From Vulcanisaeta sp. JCM 16159 (GTDB taxonomy: Archaea > Thermoproteota > Thermoprotei > Thermoproteales > Thermocladiaceae), in NCBI RefSeq assembly GCF_001316265.1, contig NZ_BBDN01000004.1, positions 124,001 to 188,000 of the forward strand: a stretch of 64,000 bases of DNA, given 5' to 3'. The position numbers and the translations under genes are program-made. The notes under the pieces were generated by a model, which was not told the DNA's origin, searched no databases, and saw only the letters and a program-made list of their open reading frames with translations. Below are positions 18,389 through 28,000 of the stretch, one piece after another. The stretch's first letter is position 1. Every line of letters begins with the position of its first letter.

Positions 18389-18427
18389 AACTACATACCT
18401 ATGTAGTAACTACATAGGTATGTAGTT
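18389..18427. promoter_or_regulatory. Double palindromic operator at the ATPase promoter
   Basis: Two 18-base units, ACTACATACCTATGTAGT (18390-18407) and ACTACATAGGTATGTAGT (18409-18426), are separated by one A. Each is itself a palindrome around CC/GG, and each is the reverse complement of the other, so the whole 39-base block is one palindrome. On the minus strand a TATA-like TTTATAAC (18426-18433) touches its upstream edge, and the ATPase frame begins at its other edge. This layout fits a repressor site covering the transcription start. Confidence 0.8.
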
Positions 18428-18483
18428 ATAAACCTTGCCACGTTATAAGCGTTTTTTAAAGTCTCAATGACACATTAACTCTA

Positions 18484-19790
18484 GTGCTTGCTTTCTCAAG
18501 GTTATGGATTTGGAGGTACATTAGGGATAAACTGCCCTGGTACTATGAAGTAGCCATTAACAGGAAACCAGCCAAGTACTTAATAGCCACGCGAATACCC
18601 GTTAACGAGAAAATAACCGAGTTAGGCGAGGGTGAGCTGTGGAGGGAGTTCGAGAGGGCCCTAAAGGACTTCCTCGAGTTGTGGCACAGGGTCAGAAATA
18701 ATGAGGTGGATATTAGGAACATGCCCAAGGCATCACCATCACTGCTAGACTTGGTCACCGAAATCACTAGAAGAATGATTAGGCACTGCGAATTCTGTGA
18801 GTGGCATTGTAGGGTCGATAGGATGGGTAACAAACGGCTCGGCGTCTGTATGCTTGACTCCACGAGTAGGGTATCCACATACTTCCACCACCTTGGTGAG
18901 GAGTTACCGCTCCGTGGTGTGATGGGTTCTGGGACTATATTCTTCACGTCCTGCAACTTCCGATGCGCCTTCTGCCAAAATGCTGACATAAGTAGGGACA
19001 GGTTTAATGGTGTTGTAATGAATCCTAGGCAGATAGCTTCGGCAGCGGTTATTCTTAGGCTTGAGGGTGTTCACAATATTAACTGGGTTGGTGGTGAACC
19101 AACGCCACACCTGCACAATATTGTCGAGGCTATAAGACTTATTGCCAGGGATGGCATTAAGGTCCTTGATGAACTGAGTGATGAGGAATACAACGCCGTG
19201 CTCTCGGTTAAGGCAGACTTCATACCCTACAACTTCTCCAGGGATTGGGCGTTCTACGGAAATGAGCTTAATGTGCCCATGTTATGGAATAGTAACTTCT
19301 ACATGACCGTGGATGTCATGAAATTATTAAGAGTCATTGTCGATATTCATATTCCAGATTTTAAATTTTATAGTGATAAGTGTGCATTTAGAATATCAAG
19401 AGTTCCTAGATATTTTGAAATAGTTTCTAGGAATCATAAGCTTGTCTATGATTGGGGTGAGGACATGATAATTAGGCACTTGGTAATGCCCGGGCATGTT
19501 GAGGATGATTCAAAGCCATTGCTTAAGTGGATTGCTGATAACATGCCTGGGGTCTTGGTCAACATTATGGATCAGTACAGGCCCGAGAACGAGACTGATC
19601 CTAACTCACCGAGGTTCAACCCAGAGTTTAGGGAGTTGCTAGGAGGCCAAGTAGGGAGGAGTTGATGGAGGTTTATAGGTACGCAAGGGATTTGGGCCTT
19701 AACTTTGAGTTGATTAGTTTTGAGAAGAAGATAGACATTAGATATCTAGGTGATGAGGATTCATTAATTGAAAGAATAAACGATACCTAA
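18484..19790 (+). CDS. Radical SAM protein, PflX/COG1313-like (frame broken once)
   Basis: About 435 residues. Radical-SAM cluster motif CNFRCAFC at residues ~158-165. Ahead of it, CEFCEWHC and a further Cys form the extra cysteines typical of PflX-type relatives of pyruvate formate-lyase activase. An N-terminal ~95-residue extension has no known domain. The frame breaks near 19641 (one missing T); the tail then reads RRPSREELMEVYRYA. Substrate unknown. The stretch ~19325-19440 is richer in A/T than the rest but encodes the conserved DFKF...NH region. Confidence 0.85.
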
Positions 19791-20155
19791 AGGAGCAATA
19801 GCTCAGTCTCCTTAAGCGTTACCCTGATCGGATTCACCTCAAGCCCAAGAATCTCAAGTGCGGTTACGCCAATCACCATCGTGTCCTCGGTCTCGCCAAA
19901 TATCACAGGTACAACCCTTTTCTTGCCCATGAGCACTAATCCTGCATCACCAACATCACTATCCACATAACCACCAAGCGCCTTAAACCTCCTTCTCCTA
20001 CTCGGTTTTATTCCAAGTTCCTCAAGTATGTCCCTGCGTATGACGGTATAAATCACACCAGTATCTACAATACCATCAACCTCCACGGTCCTCTCTGGCG
20101 CTAATGGATTGAATATGCCAGCCCTAACCTTAACAAAACCCATTAAGGTATTCAT
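19787..20155 (-). CDS. Retropepsin-like aspartic protease family protein (clan AA)
   Basis: 122 residues in a single-domain retropepsin fold: a VDTG motif (catalytic Asp) at ~31-34, a central beta region, and IGVTALEILGLEV near the end, matching the family's second conserved strand. As a monomer it would need to dimerise to make a protease site. ATG at 20155. It overlaps the end of the facing radical-SAM gene by 4 bases. Role unknown. Two diverged relatives without the Asp are at 55966-56406 and 59757-60173. Confidence 0.75.
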   Translation of the reverse strand: MNTLMGFVKVRAGIFNPLAPERTVEVDGIVDTGVIYTVIRRDILEELGIKPSRRRRFKALGGYVDSDVGDAGLVLMGKKRVVPVIFGETEDTMVIGVTALEILGLEVNPIRVTLKETELLLL

Positions 20156-20232
20156 AATTACCTTAAATTAAATAGTTTTAATCATGAAGTATAACATGCG
20201 CGCTTAAGTCGGTGTTTGGTGGTGATTGATTT

Positions 20233-21315
20233 TTAATCAACGACACCCTCCTCAGTGATCCTAAACGTAACCTCCCTCTCAGGGTGGTATGGTGAGTCGA
20301 AGATCTTGGCAATCCTGACATTCTCCTTACCCTTCCTTAACCAAACCCTATATGTGGCTCCGTGAGCAATCACATTACCGCCAGCAGGCTTAAGCGGGTT
20401 TCCGAAGAATACGTCTGGCTGCGCAACCACTTGGTTTGTGACGACGACGGCTACGTTGTATATATCCGCAATCCTAAGTAACTGGGCAATGTGGTGGTTA
20501 AGCTTCTGTTGTCTCTCGCTAGGTTCTCCCTGCCCGGATACTCACTCCTGAAGTGAGCCACTAATGAGTCAATGACTATCAGACCGATGTTATCCTTCTC
20601 AATGATCTTCTTGCTCTCCTCAATAATCATCATTTGGTGATCACTGTTGTAAGCCCTGGCATAGAGAATATTCTTGAGAGCTCCTGTGGATCTAAACCCC
20701 TGTACTTAGCCATCTGCATTATCCTCTCAGGCCTGAAGGTGTTCTCGGTATCGACATACAACGCCTTAGCATTTAAGCCGCCCCTATCCTCGGGTAATTG
20801 AACCATAATACTCAATTGATGACAGAGCTGGGTCTTACCACTTCCAAACTCGCCAACAAGCTCCGTAATTGCCTTGGTCTCAATACCACCACCAAGCAAC
20901 TCATCAAGTGCCCTAACACCGGTGCTAATTCTCTTAATGCCCCTCCTCTTCTCGTAAAGCTCGTAGGCGGTTATGAATGGCGTCAAGCAATGAGCTTCTG
21001 GGCAGCGGCGATGATCTGCTTAGCCCTATCCTCGCTACCAAGTATCTCGGCAAGCTCCTTAACGCTTGCGAAGGCCACGTCCCTAGCCGTGTTATAACCA
21101 GCCTCCCTAAGCTTCTGAGCCGTGACCCTGCCAACACCCTCGATTTCCTCGACATCGATCACTGGATAACCGCCGCTGACGGTTGCCGTAACAACAGCAC
21201 CCTTCTCACCGCTTTCCTCCTCTGTATCCTCAACTTCCTCATCGGGTTCCTCCTCCCTTTCCTCCTCAACTTCCTGCTCCTGCACCTTCTTTTTCCCCTT
21301 TGGCATACTCCTCAC
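20233..21315 (-). CDS. radA: DNA repair and recombination protein RadA (frame broken three times)
   Basis: Archaeal RecA/Rad51 recombinase that forms ATP-dependent filaments for strand exchange. An acidic Glu-rich N-terminal tail is followed by a helix-hairpin-helix domain ([18 protein letters not shown]). Walker A is GEFGSGKT and Walker B is IGLIVIDS; loop L2 includes TNQVVAQPD and the end reads [10 protein letters not shown]. Single missing bases near 20986, 20678 and 20523. About 360 residues. Because RadA is essential for archaeal recombination, the breaks are very likely sequence errors. Confidence 0.95.
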
Positions 21316-21371
21316 TTGAAAATAAATGGTTATTACTTAAAAAACTAAGCAGTGATGAGTAATGAAATTCA

Positions 21372-21995
21372 TCAAAGACCAGCCTTAATCCTAAGCCAAA
21401 CGCCTAGGCAGGTCTCACGCCAAAGCCTATTAACTTCATTGCCATTACCCTCAACAACACGCTTTAATATACCTAATACGTCGCTGTCACTAACGATGGG
21501 CTTCACATAGGCTATGTCATCATCGTAACCACACGTCGCCTTCAACAACCTATCAACAGCCCGCCTACCAATGAGTCTCCTTAACTCATCCCACGTATAG
21601 CCCACATAGCCTAGTGATCTGTAGAGTCTGTTGGCAAGTTCATTACCAAGCCATGTCGTCACTATATAAACATCAGAATCAACTGCGCAAACCTCCTCTA
21701 TCGTACTCATCAATACCTTACCAATACCCTGGTTTCTGCATCCTTCAACTACGGCTATGTAGTAAATAACGCATAGTCTAACGGAACCAACGTTGATCTT
21801 ATAATAAACGGTAGCACCCACGCTGGAATCATTAATTACTGCCAACGCCACTGAGCCCACGCCGTAATCAACAACCGCCCTCGCATACCTATAAGCCGAA
21901 CCAAAGAATTCCCTCAAAATTAACTCAGCGGAATTCATTAATTCCCTACCACCGATAAATACTGTAATTGGATCATTACAATTCATCATAAACAC
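21372..21995 (-). CDS. GNAT-family N-acetyltransferase
   Basis: 207 residues. The acetyl-CoA binding motif A reads VEGCRNQGIGKVLM, with the preceding strand CVIYYIAV. The ANRLYRSLGYVGYTWDEL segment is the typical motif B region. The C-terminal ~70 residues are helical and unlike other GNATs I know. Substrate unknown. Starts MFMMNCND; one of the inner ATGs may be the true start. Confidence 0.8.
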   Translation of the reverse strand: MFMMNCNDPITVFIGGRELMNSAELILREFFGSAYRYARAVVDYGVGSVALAVINDSSVGATVYYKINVGSVRLCVIYYIAVVEGCRNQGIGKVLMSTIEEVCAVDSDVYIVTTWLGNELANRLYRSLGYVGYTWDELRRLIGRRAVDRLLKATCGYDDDIAYVKPIVSDSDVLGILKRVVEGNGNEVNRLWRETCLGVWLRIKAGL

Positions 21996-22042
21996 CTTAA
22001 CTAATAATTAGGATTAATCAATTTAGAACTGAATCGCTGCGA

Positions 22043-22572
22043 TTATACCCTCCTACCACGCCTACCTCCAGGTGGTCTAATGGTATCCGTCGGTATTGGT
22101 GTCACATCCTCTATACGGCCAATTATTAAGCCAGCCCTGGCCAAGGCCTAATGGCTGCCGCGGCACCGGGACCCGGCGTCTTCGGGCCATATCCACCCGG
22201 CGCCTTAACCTTTATGTGCACTGCATTAATGCCCCTACTCAATGCTATTTGGGCGGCCTTGTAGGCGGCCATCATTGCCGCATACGGGCTTGGCTTATCC
22301 CTATCAGCCTTAACCACTTGCCCACCGCTAACCCTAGCAACGGTCTCCGCACCTGTTAAATCGGTGATTATTATTATCGTATTATTATAACTGGAGTAAA
22401 CGTAGGCAACGCCCCACCTAAGCTTCCTAGCACCGCTGATCTGCGTCGGCTTTATCTCAGGCAACTGTGTCGATTGCGGTGCTGACTGCGTCGGCTGCGT
22501 CTCCCCCTGAACTTCCTCAACCGACTTCTCTGTGTTTTCCTGTGACATTCGGTGATTGGCATTTTCACTCAT
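22043..22572 (-). CDS. rps11: Small ribosomal subunit protein uS11 (frame broken once)
   Basis: Ribosomal protein of the 30S platform. The core reads [22 protein letters not shown] and [18 protein letters not shown]. The frame breaks near 22148; one more G gives [14 protein letters not shown] and the expected end [10 protein letters not shown] with the stop at 22043. The N-terminal ~45 residues are an acidic, Gln/Thr/Pro-rich extension absent from most relatives, and translation may start at the inner ATG 22548. Confidence 0.95.
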
Positions 22573-22595
22573 TTTATAAATTTTCTCGCCATTGA

Positions 22596-23329
22596 CTAAT
22601 GATTACTCCTCATGCTCTCTACAATGCTCGTTAAGTGACTCGTGCCAACCCTAAACCTCATGGGGTCAGGTTCCCTCTCGGCAGTCCTCATTAAATCAAG
22701 TACTTGGCGATAAGTCCTGACGCCACCCGCGACCTTAATACCAATCCTTGGATTATACTTTCTAGACAGCTCGGCCATTAATCTTACATTCTCGACTTGA
22801 GCGCCGGTCTTATTACCGAGCTTCTCCGCGTAATCCCTCTCCTCAAACCCTGTGCTTGTCTTAATGAAGTCAGCGCCGGACTGCATCACAATCCTATACA
22901 ACTCGAGCTTCTCCTCCTTCGTTGTGTAGGCGTCCTCAACAATGATCTTGATGACCTTACCTTCTCTATGGGCGGTCTCGACCACGGTGTTTATGTCATG
23001 CTCAACCTCATCCCAAAGCCCAGACTTAACAAGGCCCATTGGAGCCACGATATCAAGCTCATCAGCATACTGCGAGTAACGTTTAATGGCGTCCACCCTA
23101 GCTCAGTGGTGCCGGCACCAAATGGAAAATCAACCACTGCAACTACCCTGAAGGTATACCCCTTACGTGCCATGTACTCCCTGGCGTACCTAAGGAATAC
23201 TGGGTTAATTGCTATTGCGTATGCACCGTATCTGGCCGTATCCTCGATTAGGACGTCGATATCCTTGGTTGAACCGTAGGGCTTTAAGTACGTGTTATCC
23301 ACAAGACCTATTACGTTTACACTGGCCAT
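22596..23329 (-). CDS. deoC: Deoxyribose-phosphate aldolase (frame broken once)
   Basis: Cleaves 2-deoxyribose-5-phosphate to acetaldehyde and glyceraldehyde-3-phosphate. The Schiff-base lysine lies in DFIKTSTGF and the second active-site lysine in IKVAGGVRT; the start shows [11 protein letters not shown]. One missing base near 23098 splits it; restoring it gives [16 protein letters not shown]. About 245 residues, the family norm. It is upstream of rps11 on the same strand, with ~24 bases between. Confidence 0.93.
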
Positions 23330-23411
23330 ATTAATTTAGTTATTGGATTAAACCCATTAATACATTATTACCTGAAATACTTATTAAATTTTCATTAATA
23401 TAGGAACTGCC

Positions 23412-24591
23412 ATGAGTGAACCAACCATTAGGTCTATTAGGGTCTTGACTGTTATGGGGAATTTCGAATGGCCCATTGTGAAGGTTGAGCTTAGTAATGG
23501 ACTTGTTGGTTATGGGGAGTGCCATAGGGGCCCGGGCATTAAGGAGGTTTTGAGGAGGGCTGAGGAGTTGATTAGGGGTAAGGAGGTTAATGTTGAGTAC
23601 CTGCTTAGGCTCATTAGGAAGCACATACCGAATTCTGAGTGGGGCGTGGTTAATAATGCAATTAGTGGATTGGAGACAGCGCTTTGGGATTTGAAGGGTA
23701 AGTTAACGGGTCTCCCTGTTTATGAATTACTTGGCGGTAGGGTTAGGGACAGGGTCGCTGTTTACGCGGACCTGCATGCCGGCGCTGGCATTACTGAGAC
23801 TGGCGGTAGGAGGTGGTTGAGTTGGCCAGTACTGAGGTTGCTATAACGTTGAGAATTACGTGAAGAGGGCCAGGGAGGCCATGAACATGGGGTTCAGGTA
23901 CATTAAGTTTGATGTTGATGTGCCGGAGGTCATGGTGGAGACCGAGTTCGATAGGACCTTCGGCATGAGGGTTGTTAAGTTCGTGACCTCGTTCATAGGC
24001 GGCGTTAGGGATGCCGTTAAGTACGATGTGGACATCATGATTGATGGGCACTGGGCATTCAGCGTGCCCACGGCTCTAGCCATAGCCAGGGAATTGGCGA
24101 AATACGATGTTTTCTGGTTTGAGGATCCGGTACCGCCCGAGAACATCGATGCGATGAGGGAGGTCAGGCTTAAGTCACCGGTGCCCATAGCCACCGGCGA
24201 GAAGTTGTATAGGCTTTCGCAGTTTAGGGAGTTGATTGAGAAGGGGGCTACGGACATTATACACCTGATGTGCAGAGGCTCGGTGGTTTACTCGAGATGA
24301 AGAAGATAGCCTACCTAGCCGAGGAGTACTACGTACCGGTGGCGATACACAACATCTCAAGTCCAATAGGGACCATGGCAAATGCCACGTGGCAGCACCA
24401 TAGGGGACTTCATAGCCATTGAGTGGCATGCCATTGACTTGCCCTGGTGGCCTGACATGGTTAAGGAGGGCATGATCATAAAGGAGGGCTACATAACACC
24501 ACCAAAAAGGCCTGGCATTGGGGTTGAACTAAACGAAAGGGTGGCTGCTGAACACGCGAAAGATCCGAATGAGATTAAGGAATTCCTTTAG
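23412..24591 (+). CDS. Enolase-superfamily sugar-acid dehydratase-like protein (heavily frame-broken)
   Basis: Member of the mandelate racemase/muconate lactonizing group, probably a sugar-acid dehydratase. N-terminal capping domain (GLVGYGECHRGPG), then the barrel domain with metal-ligand positions in DGHWAF, FEDPVPPEN and TGEKLY, and a His in AIHNISSPIG. At least five breaks (near 23810, 23848, 24262, 24380 and 24395), all single missing bases. About 393 residues joined. Gluconate or galactonate dehydratase of a branched Entner-Doudoroff route is possible, but the substrate is not settled. Confidence 0.8.
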
Positions 24592-24622
24592 GATTAAAAA
24601 GACAGTTATGTTCAATACCTAA

Positions 24623-24673
24623 GTGATGAGAGAGCCCCGAGCATTGAATCGATGAAGAGATAGAACCGGCTGA
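24623..24673 (+). ncRNA. Possible box C/D guide sRNA
   Basis: Box C GTGATGA (24623-24629), 14-base guide, D'-like TTGA (24644-24647), C'-like CGATGA (24650-24655), 14-base guide, box D CTGA (24670-24673). Internal boxes are poor, no terminal stem is seen, and it abuts the stop of the facing eL14 gene, so this is weaker than the other three. Confidence 0.33.
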
Positions 24674-24985
24674 TCATTGCTGTTGTGTTGGTATCATGGA
24701 AAGCTTAGGCTTTATGACTTGCTTCATGTAATCTACCAAATTAGCCTCCTCAAGCGCCTTGAGAACCTCCTCATCACTGGCCCCCTTCTTAATGTTTATC
24801 TTGTACTCCGTTGGTTCGATATGCTTAACATTAACGACCCTCCTCTTAACGCCCGTTAGGGACTTGGGCCCCGTTATTATTACGAAGTTCTCATCCTTAA
24901 TATCCACAATGACGCACTTCCTACCAGCCTCCCTACCAGCAACCTTCACGCAAACCCTACCAATGTCGAAGACCCTAGGCATCAA
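24674..24985 (-). CDS. rpl14e: Large ribosomal subunit protein eL14
   Basis: Archaeal/eukaryotic ribosomal protein with a KOW/SH3-like barrel: FDIGRVCVKVAGREAGRKC, VIITGPKSLTGVKRR and the HIEPTEYKI segment. 103 residues, normal for archaeal L14e. The start is MMPRVFDIG, the second Met being equally likely. TATA-like sequence upstream in an AT-rich gap. Confidence 0.93.
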   Translation of the reverse strand: MMPRVFDIGRVCVKVAGREAGRKCVIVDIKDENFVIITGPKSLTGVKRRVVNVKHIEPTEYKINIKKGASDEEVLKALEEANLVDYMKQVIKPKLSMIPTQQQ

Positions 24986-25095
24986 GCACGGGTAGTGTAA
25001 GGCTTTATAAGCATTTCATACCTATTCCCTTGCTCTTAATGATATATAAAATATATACTAATACTCCTTATAAATAAATTTAACTTTTAACAATT

Positions 25096-25947
25096 ATGGT
25101 TGTTCAAGAAGCCCTAGAGAAGTATAAACGTTATTCAAGCGATTTAATGGATATACTTAGATTAAGGACTAAGCCCATTGGCGTGGCACTAATAGATAGG
25201 GACTTGGATCAACTAGGCATTAGTGCATTACGCCCTAGTAAGCATTTCCATAGGAAACTAACCTTTTGTCAAATGGCGGCTGCCGCTAGATATTATGGCA
25301 TGGGCATGGCAGCCACCCTCGAGGACATGGCATGCCCTGGCGAAATAATAATATTTGGATTTGCAGAGCCCCCGGACTACTTCCTTGATGGCAGCCTTAG
25401 CTATGGCCTTTACACGAGAACTAAGGAGGCCGGTAAGGCACTTGATACTAGTTTACCAAGGCTCCCTGCGGGTAAGTATAAGGCGTTGTTAACGATGCCC
25501 CTGGACAACATTATTTATGAGCCCCAGGTTGTGATGATTTACGGGACGCCGGGTCAAATGGTTAAGTTGGTCACGGCCTACGTATACGTCAGTGGTGAGA
25601 AGGTTACACTGAGTGCCAGTGGTAAGGCCGGCTCGGACACCGCCGTCGTTGAAACCCTACTTACCGGCAAGCCCAGGCTTGCGCTACCCGGCTATGGCGA
25701 TAGGATCGTTGGGCATGTGGAGGATTACGAAATGCTCTTTGTTACGCCAGCAGGTATGCTTGGTGATATTATCGATGCCCTTAAAGAACAGAGCAGGACT
25801 AACTTCATTGTTTACCCACCAATGCCGAGCATATTTTACAGGGTTGACTTTGGTTCCATACCTGTAATCGGGCATTTGTATGATAGGTTCCTTAAGGAGA
25901 TCGATGAGAAGATGATGAGGGAGAGGGGTGGTACCAATGGAGAATGA
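25096..25947 (+). CDS. DUF169-family protein
   Basis: 283 residues. Hallmarks of DUF169 are LRLRTKPIGVAL near the start, CQMAAAARYYG (Cys ~60), and DMACPGEIIIFGF, with a conserved second Cys. Function unknown; the two conserved cysteines suggest redox or metal chemistry. First gene of a three-gene operon: it overlaps the C_GCAxxG_C_C gene, which overlaps a flavin disulfide reductase. A TATA-like TTATAAAT lies ~25-30 bases before the ATG. Confidence 0.85.
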   Translation: MVVQEALEKYKRYSSDLMDILRLRTKPIGVALIDRDLDQLGISALRPSKHFHRKLTFCQMAAAARYYGMGMAATLEDMACPGEIIIFGFAEPPDYFLDGSLSYGLYTRTKEAGKALDTSLPRLPAGKYKALLTMPLDNIIYEPQVVMIYGTPGQMVKLVTAYVYVSGEKVTLSASGKAGSDTAVVETLLTGKPRLALPGYGDRIVGHVEDYEMLFVTPAGMLGDIIDALKEQSRTNFIVYPPMPSIFYRVDFGSIPVIGHLYDRFLKEIDEKMMRERGGTNGE

Positions 25948-26428
25948 AAAACTCGAGCAATTAATTAAAAATGCTAAGGAAAGGGCTACTCAATTACTTA
26001 TTGAAACTGAGAACTGTGCGTATTCACCCTTCGTAGCCTTACTTGAGGCCTTAAACATTAAGGCATCGCCAGAGTTACTGGCAGTATCGATAGGCTTTGC
26101 CGGTGGCTTAAGCGGTTCTGGACACCTCTGCGGTGCCCTGTGGGCCTCCGTAGCTGCCGTGAACATTTACATGAAGAGAAGGATAGATGAGGAAAGGGGC
26201 GGTAGGCAAGCAGGTGAATCATTTATAGCATACCACGCAGAACTTCATAATAAGGTTACGAACATCTACAAACAATTCGTGAATATGTTCGGATCACCAA
26301 ATTGCAAGGACCTAAACCCAAAATTCGACCTAGTATCGCCTGAGCAGAGGAAGAAGTGCACGGTTATTGTTAGGAAGTCCGTGGAGATAACCCTAAGGTC
26401 AATATTGGGTGGTTCTAATGAGCGTTGA
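25937..26428 (+). CDS. C_GCAxxG_C_C family putative redox protein
   Basis: About 163 residues starting MENEKLEQL. The spaced cysteine pattern is present: NCAYSP, then GGLSGSGHLCGALWAS, then PNCKDL and KKCTVI. The family (PF09719) is predicted to be redox-active from its conserved cysteines. The start lies inside the DUF169 gene (11-base overlap) and the stop overlaps the reductase gene by 11 bases, strongly suggesting that all three act together, with the flavoenzyme as likely electron donor. Confidence 0.85.
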   Translation: MENEKLEQLIKNAKERATQLLIETENCAYSPFVALLEALNIKASPELLAVSIGFAGGLSGSGHLCGALWASVAAVNIYMKRRIDEERGGRQAGESFIAYHAELHNKVTNIYKQFVNMFGSPNCKDLNPKFDLVSPEQRKKCTVIVRKSVEITLRSILGGSNER

Positions 26429-27839
26429 GATCACAGGCAGGGAGGCTGAGGGCACAAGGTGGGACCTCGTAGTCATCGGCTCAGGAACCGCGGGTGCTGA
26501 CGCCGCCGTGCGTGCTGCACAATTGGGACTTAAGGTCCTACTCATAGAGAGGAATAGGGATAGGCCTGGCGGGACTTGCGTAAATGTTGGTTGTGTGCCA
26601 ACGAAGAAGTTGTTATATTTAGCTGATCATTACCATGAACTAAGTAAGTACTTAGTCAATGAAGGCTTGATCATCGATGCAAAGTTAGACGTGAAGGCTA
26701 TGTTTAGGGCTAAGGATCAGTTAATCAGTCAGATAATTGCTTGGTATACATTTAGGGTATTTCCGAGTTGGGGTATTAAGATGCTATTTGGCGAGGCTCG
26801 GTTGGCATCGCCAAACTCCGTTAAGGTTGGAGATTCAGTGATTGAGACCAAGAATGTGTTAATAGCGACTGGCTCTAGGCCTAAGGTGCCGCCAATAAGG
26901 GGTGTGGAGGAGGGATTGAGGAGGGGCTTCGTTATAACTAGTGATGATTTCTTCTCCCTTGATTCAATACCTGATAGTATATTGATCATAGGTGGTGGGG
27001 CAATAGGTGTTGAGTTAGGGACGCTATTGCATAAGCTTGGTTCTAAGGTCATTATTGTCGAGATCATGGATAGATTATTACCAACATTTGCAGACGCTGA
27101 ATTAGGTAATTATCTTGCCAATAGGGTCATGAGGGAGATGTACGGGGTCGACGTTAGAGTAGGTACATCCGTAACAGAGGTAGACCCTGATAATAGGCTT
27201 GTTCGTTTATCGAGTGGTGAGGCAGTTAAGGTTGACAAGGTCCTGGTTGCTGTTGGGAGGGTGCCGAATACCGAGGGACTTAATCTTGAGGGTGTCGGTG
27301 TTGAGGTTAAGAATGGCGCCATCATGGTCGATGACCACTCCAGGACTAACGTACCAAGCATCTACGCAGCTGGTGATGTGACTGGTAAGTATATGCTGGC
27401 CAGTGTAGCTAAGGTTCAGGGTATTGTGGCTGCCGAGAACGTGGCAGGCATAAACTCAAGGATTGATTATAACCTGGTGCCCATGGTTGTTTTCTCAGAC
27501 CCTGAGGTGGCCTCTGTCGGTATTGCGGCAAGCAAGGATGATCCCAAGTACATGGTTACTAAGATGCCGAATACCATAAACTATAGGGCTATTGCATATA
27601 ATAAGCCTTATGGCTGGACAAAGATTGTAATTGAGAGAGGTAGTAAGAGGGTTGTTGGTTTTCACATGATTGGCCCATGGGCATCCGAAATCGTTAACAC
27701 GGCCGTAATAGCCATTAAGAATGGATTAACACTTGATGAAGTAAAGGAACTCGTATTCTCACACCCTGTTTTCACAGAACTTCTTATAGATGCCATGGAA
27801 CTAGCCTCAGGGAGTAATGTATACTTACCCAAGAGGTAA
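26418..27839 (+). CDS. Class I pyridine nucleotide-disulfide oxidoreductase (Lpd/MerA-like)
   Basis: 473 residues, uninterrupted. FAD motif VVIGSGTAGADAAV, redox disulfide GGTCVNVGCVPTKK, NAD(P) motif LIIGGGAIGVELG, second FAD motif IYAAGDV, and the C-terminal dimerisation domain ending with HPVFTE, whose His-Glu pair assists the disulfide. No MerA heavy-metal N-terminal domain, and no lipoyl-complex genes nearby, so it probably reduces the C_GCAxxG_C_C partner or a small disulfide. ATG at 26418 within the preceding gene. Confidence 0.9.
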   Translation: MSVEITGREAEGTRWDLVVIGSGTAGADAAVRAAQLGLKVLLIERNRDRPGGTCVNVGCVPTKKLLYLADHYHELSKYLVNEGLIIDAKLDVKAMFRAKDQLISQIIAWYTFRVFPSWGIKMLFGEARLASPNSVKVGDSVIETKNVLIATGSRPKVPPIRGVEEGLRRGFVITSDDFFSLDSIPDSILIIGGGAIGVELGTLLHKLGSKVIIVEIMDRLLPTFADAELGNYLANRVMREMYGVDVRVGTSVTEVDPDNRLVRLSSGEAVKVDKVLVAVGRVPNTEGLNLEGVGVEVKNGAIMVDDHSRTNVPSIYAAGDVTGKYMLASVAKVQGIVAAENVAGINSRIDYNLVPMVVFSDPEVASVGIAASKDDPKYMVTKMPNTINYRAIAYNKPYGWTKIVIERGSKRVVGFHMIGPWASEIVNTAVIAIKNGLTLDEVKELVFSHPVFTELLIDAMELASGSNVYLPKR

Positions 27840-28000
27840 AGGGATAGATCGATGAAATAATGAGAAATTATACTGCCCTAATTCCGTGAAGAACCATTAT
27901 CGTGAAGTAATATTTATAGTAAAATATAGCTATATCTAATATATTATATATATTATTTAATACTAGTATTTAAAAGTTTTTTTTACGAGCGAAAGAAATC

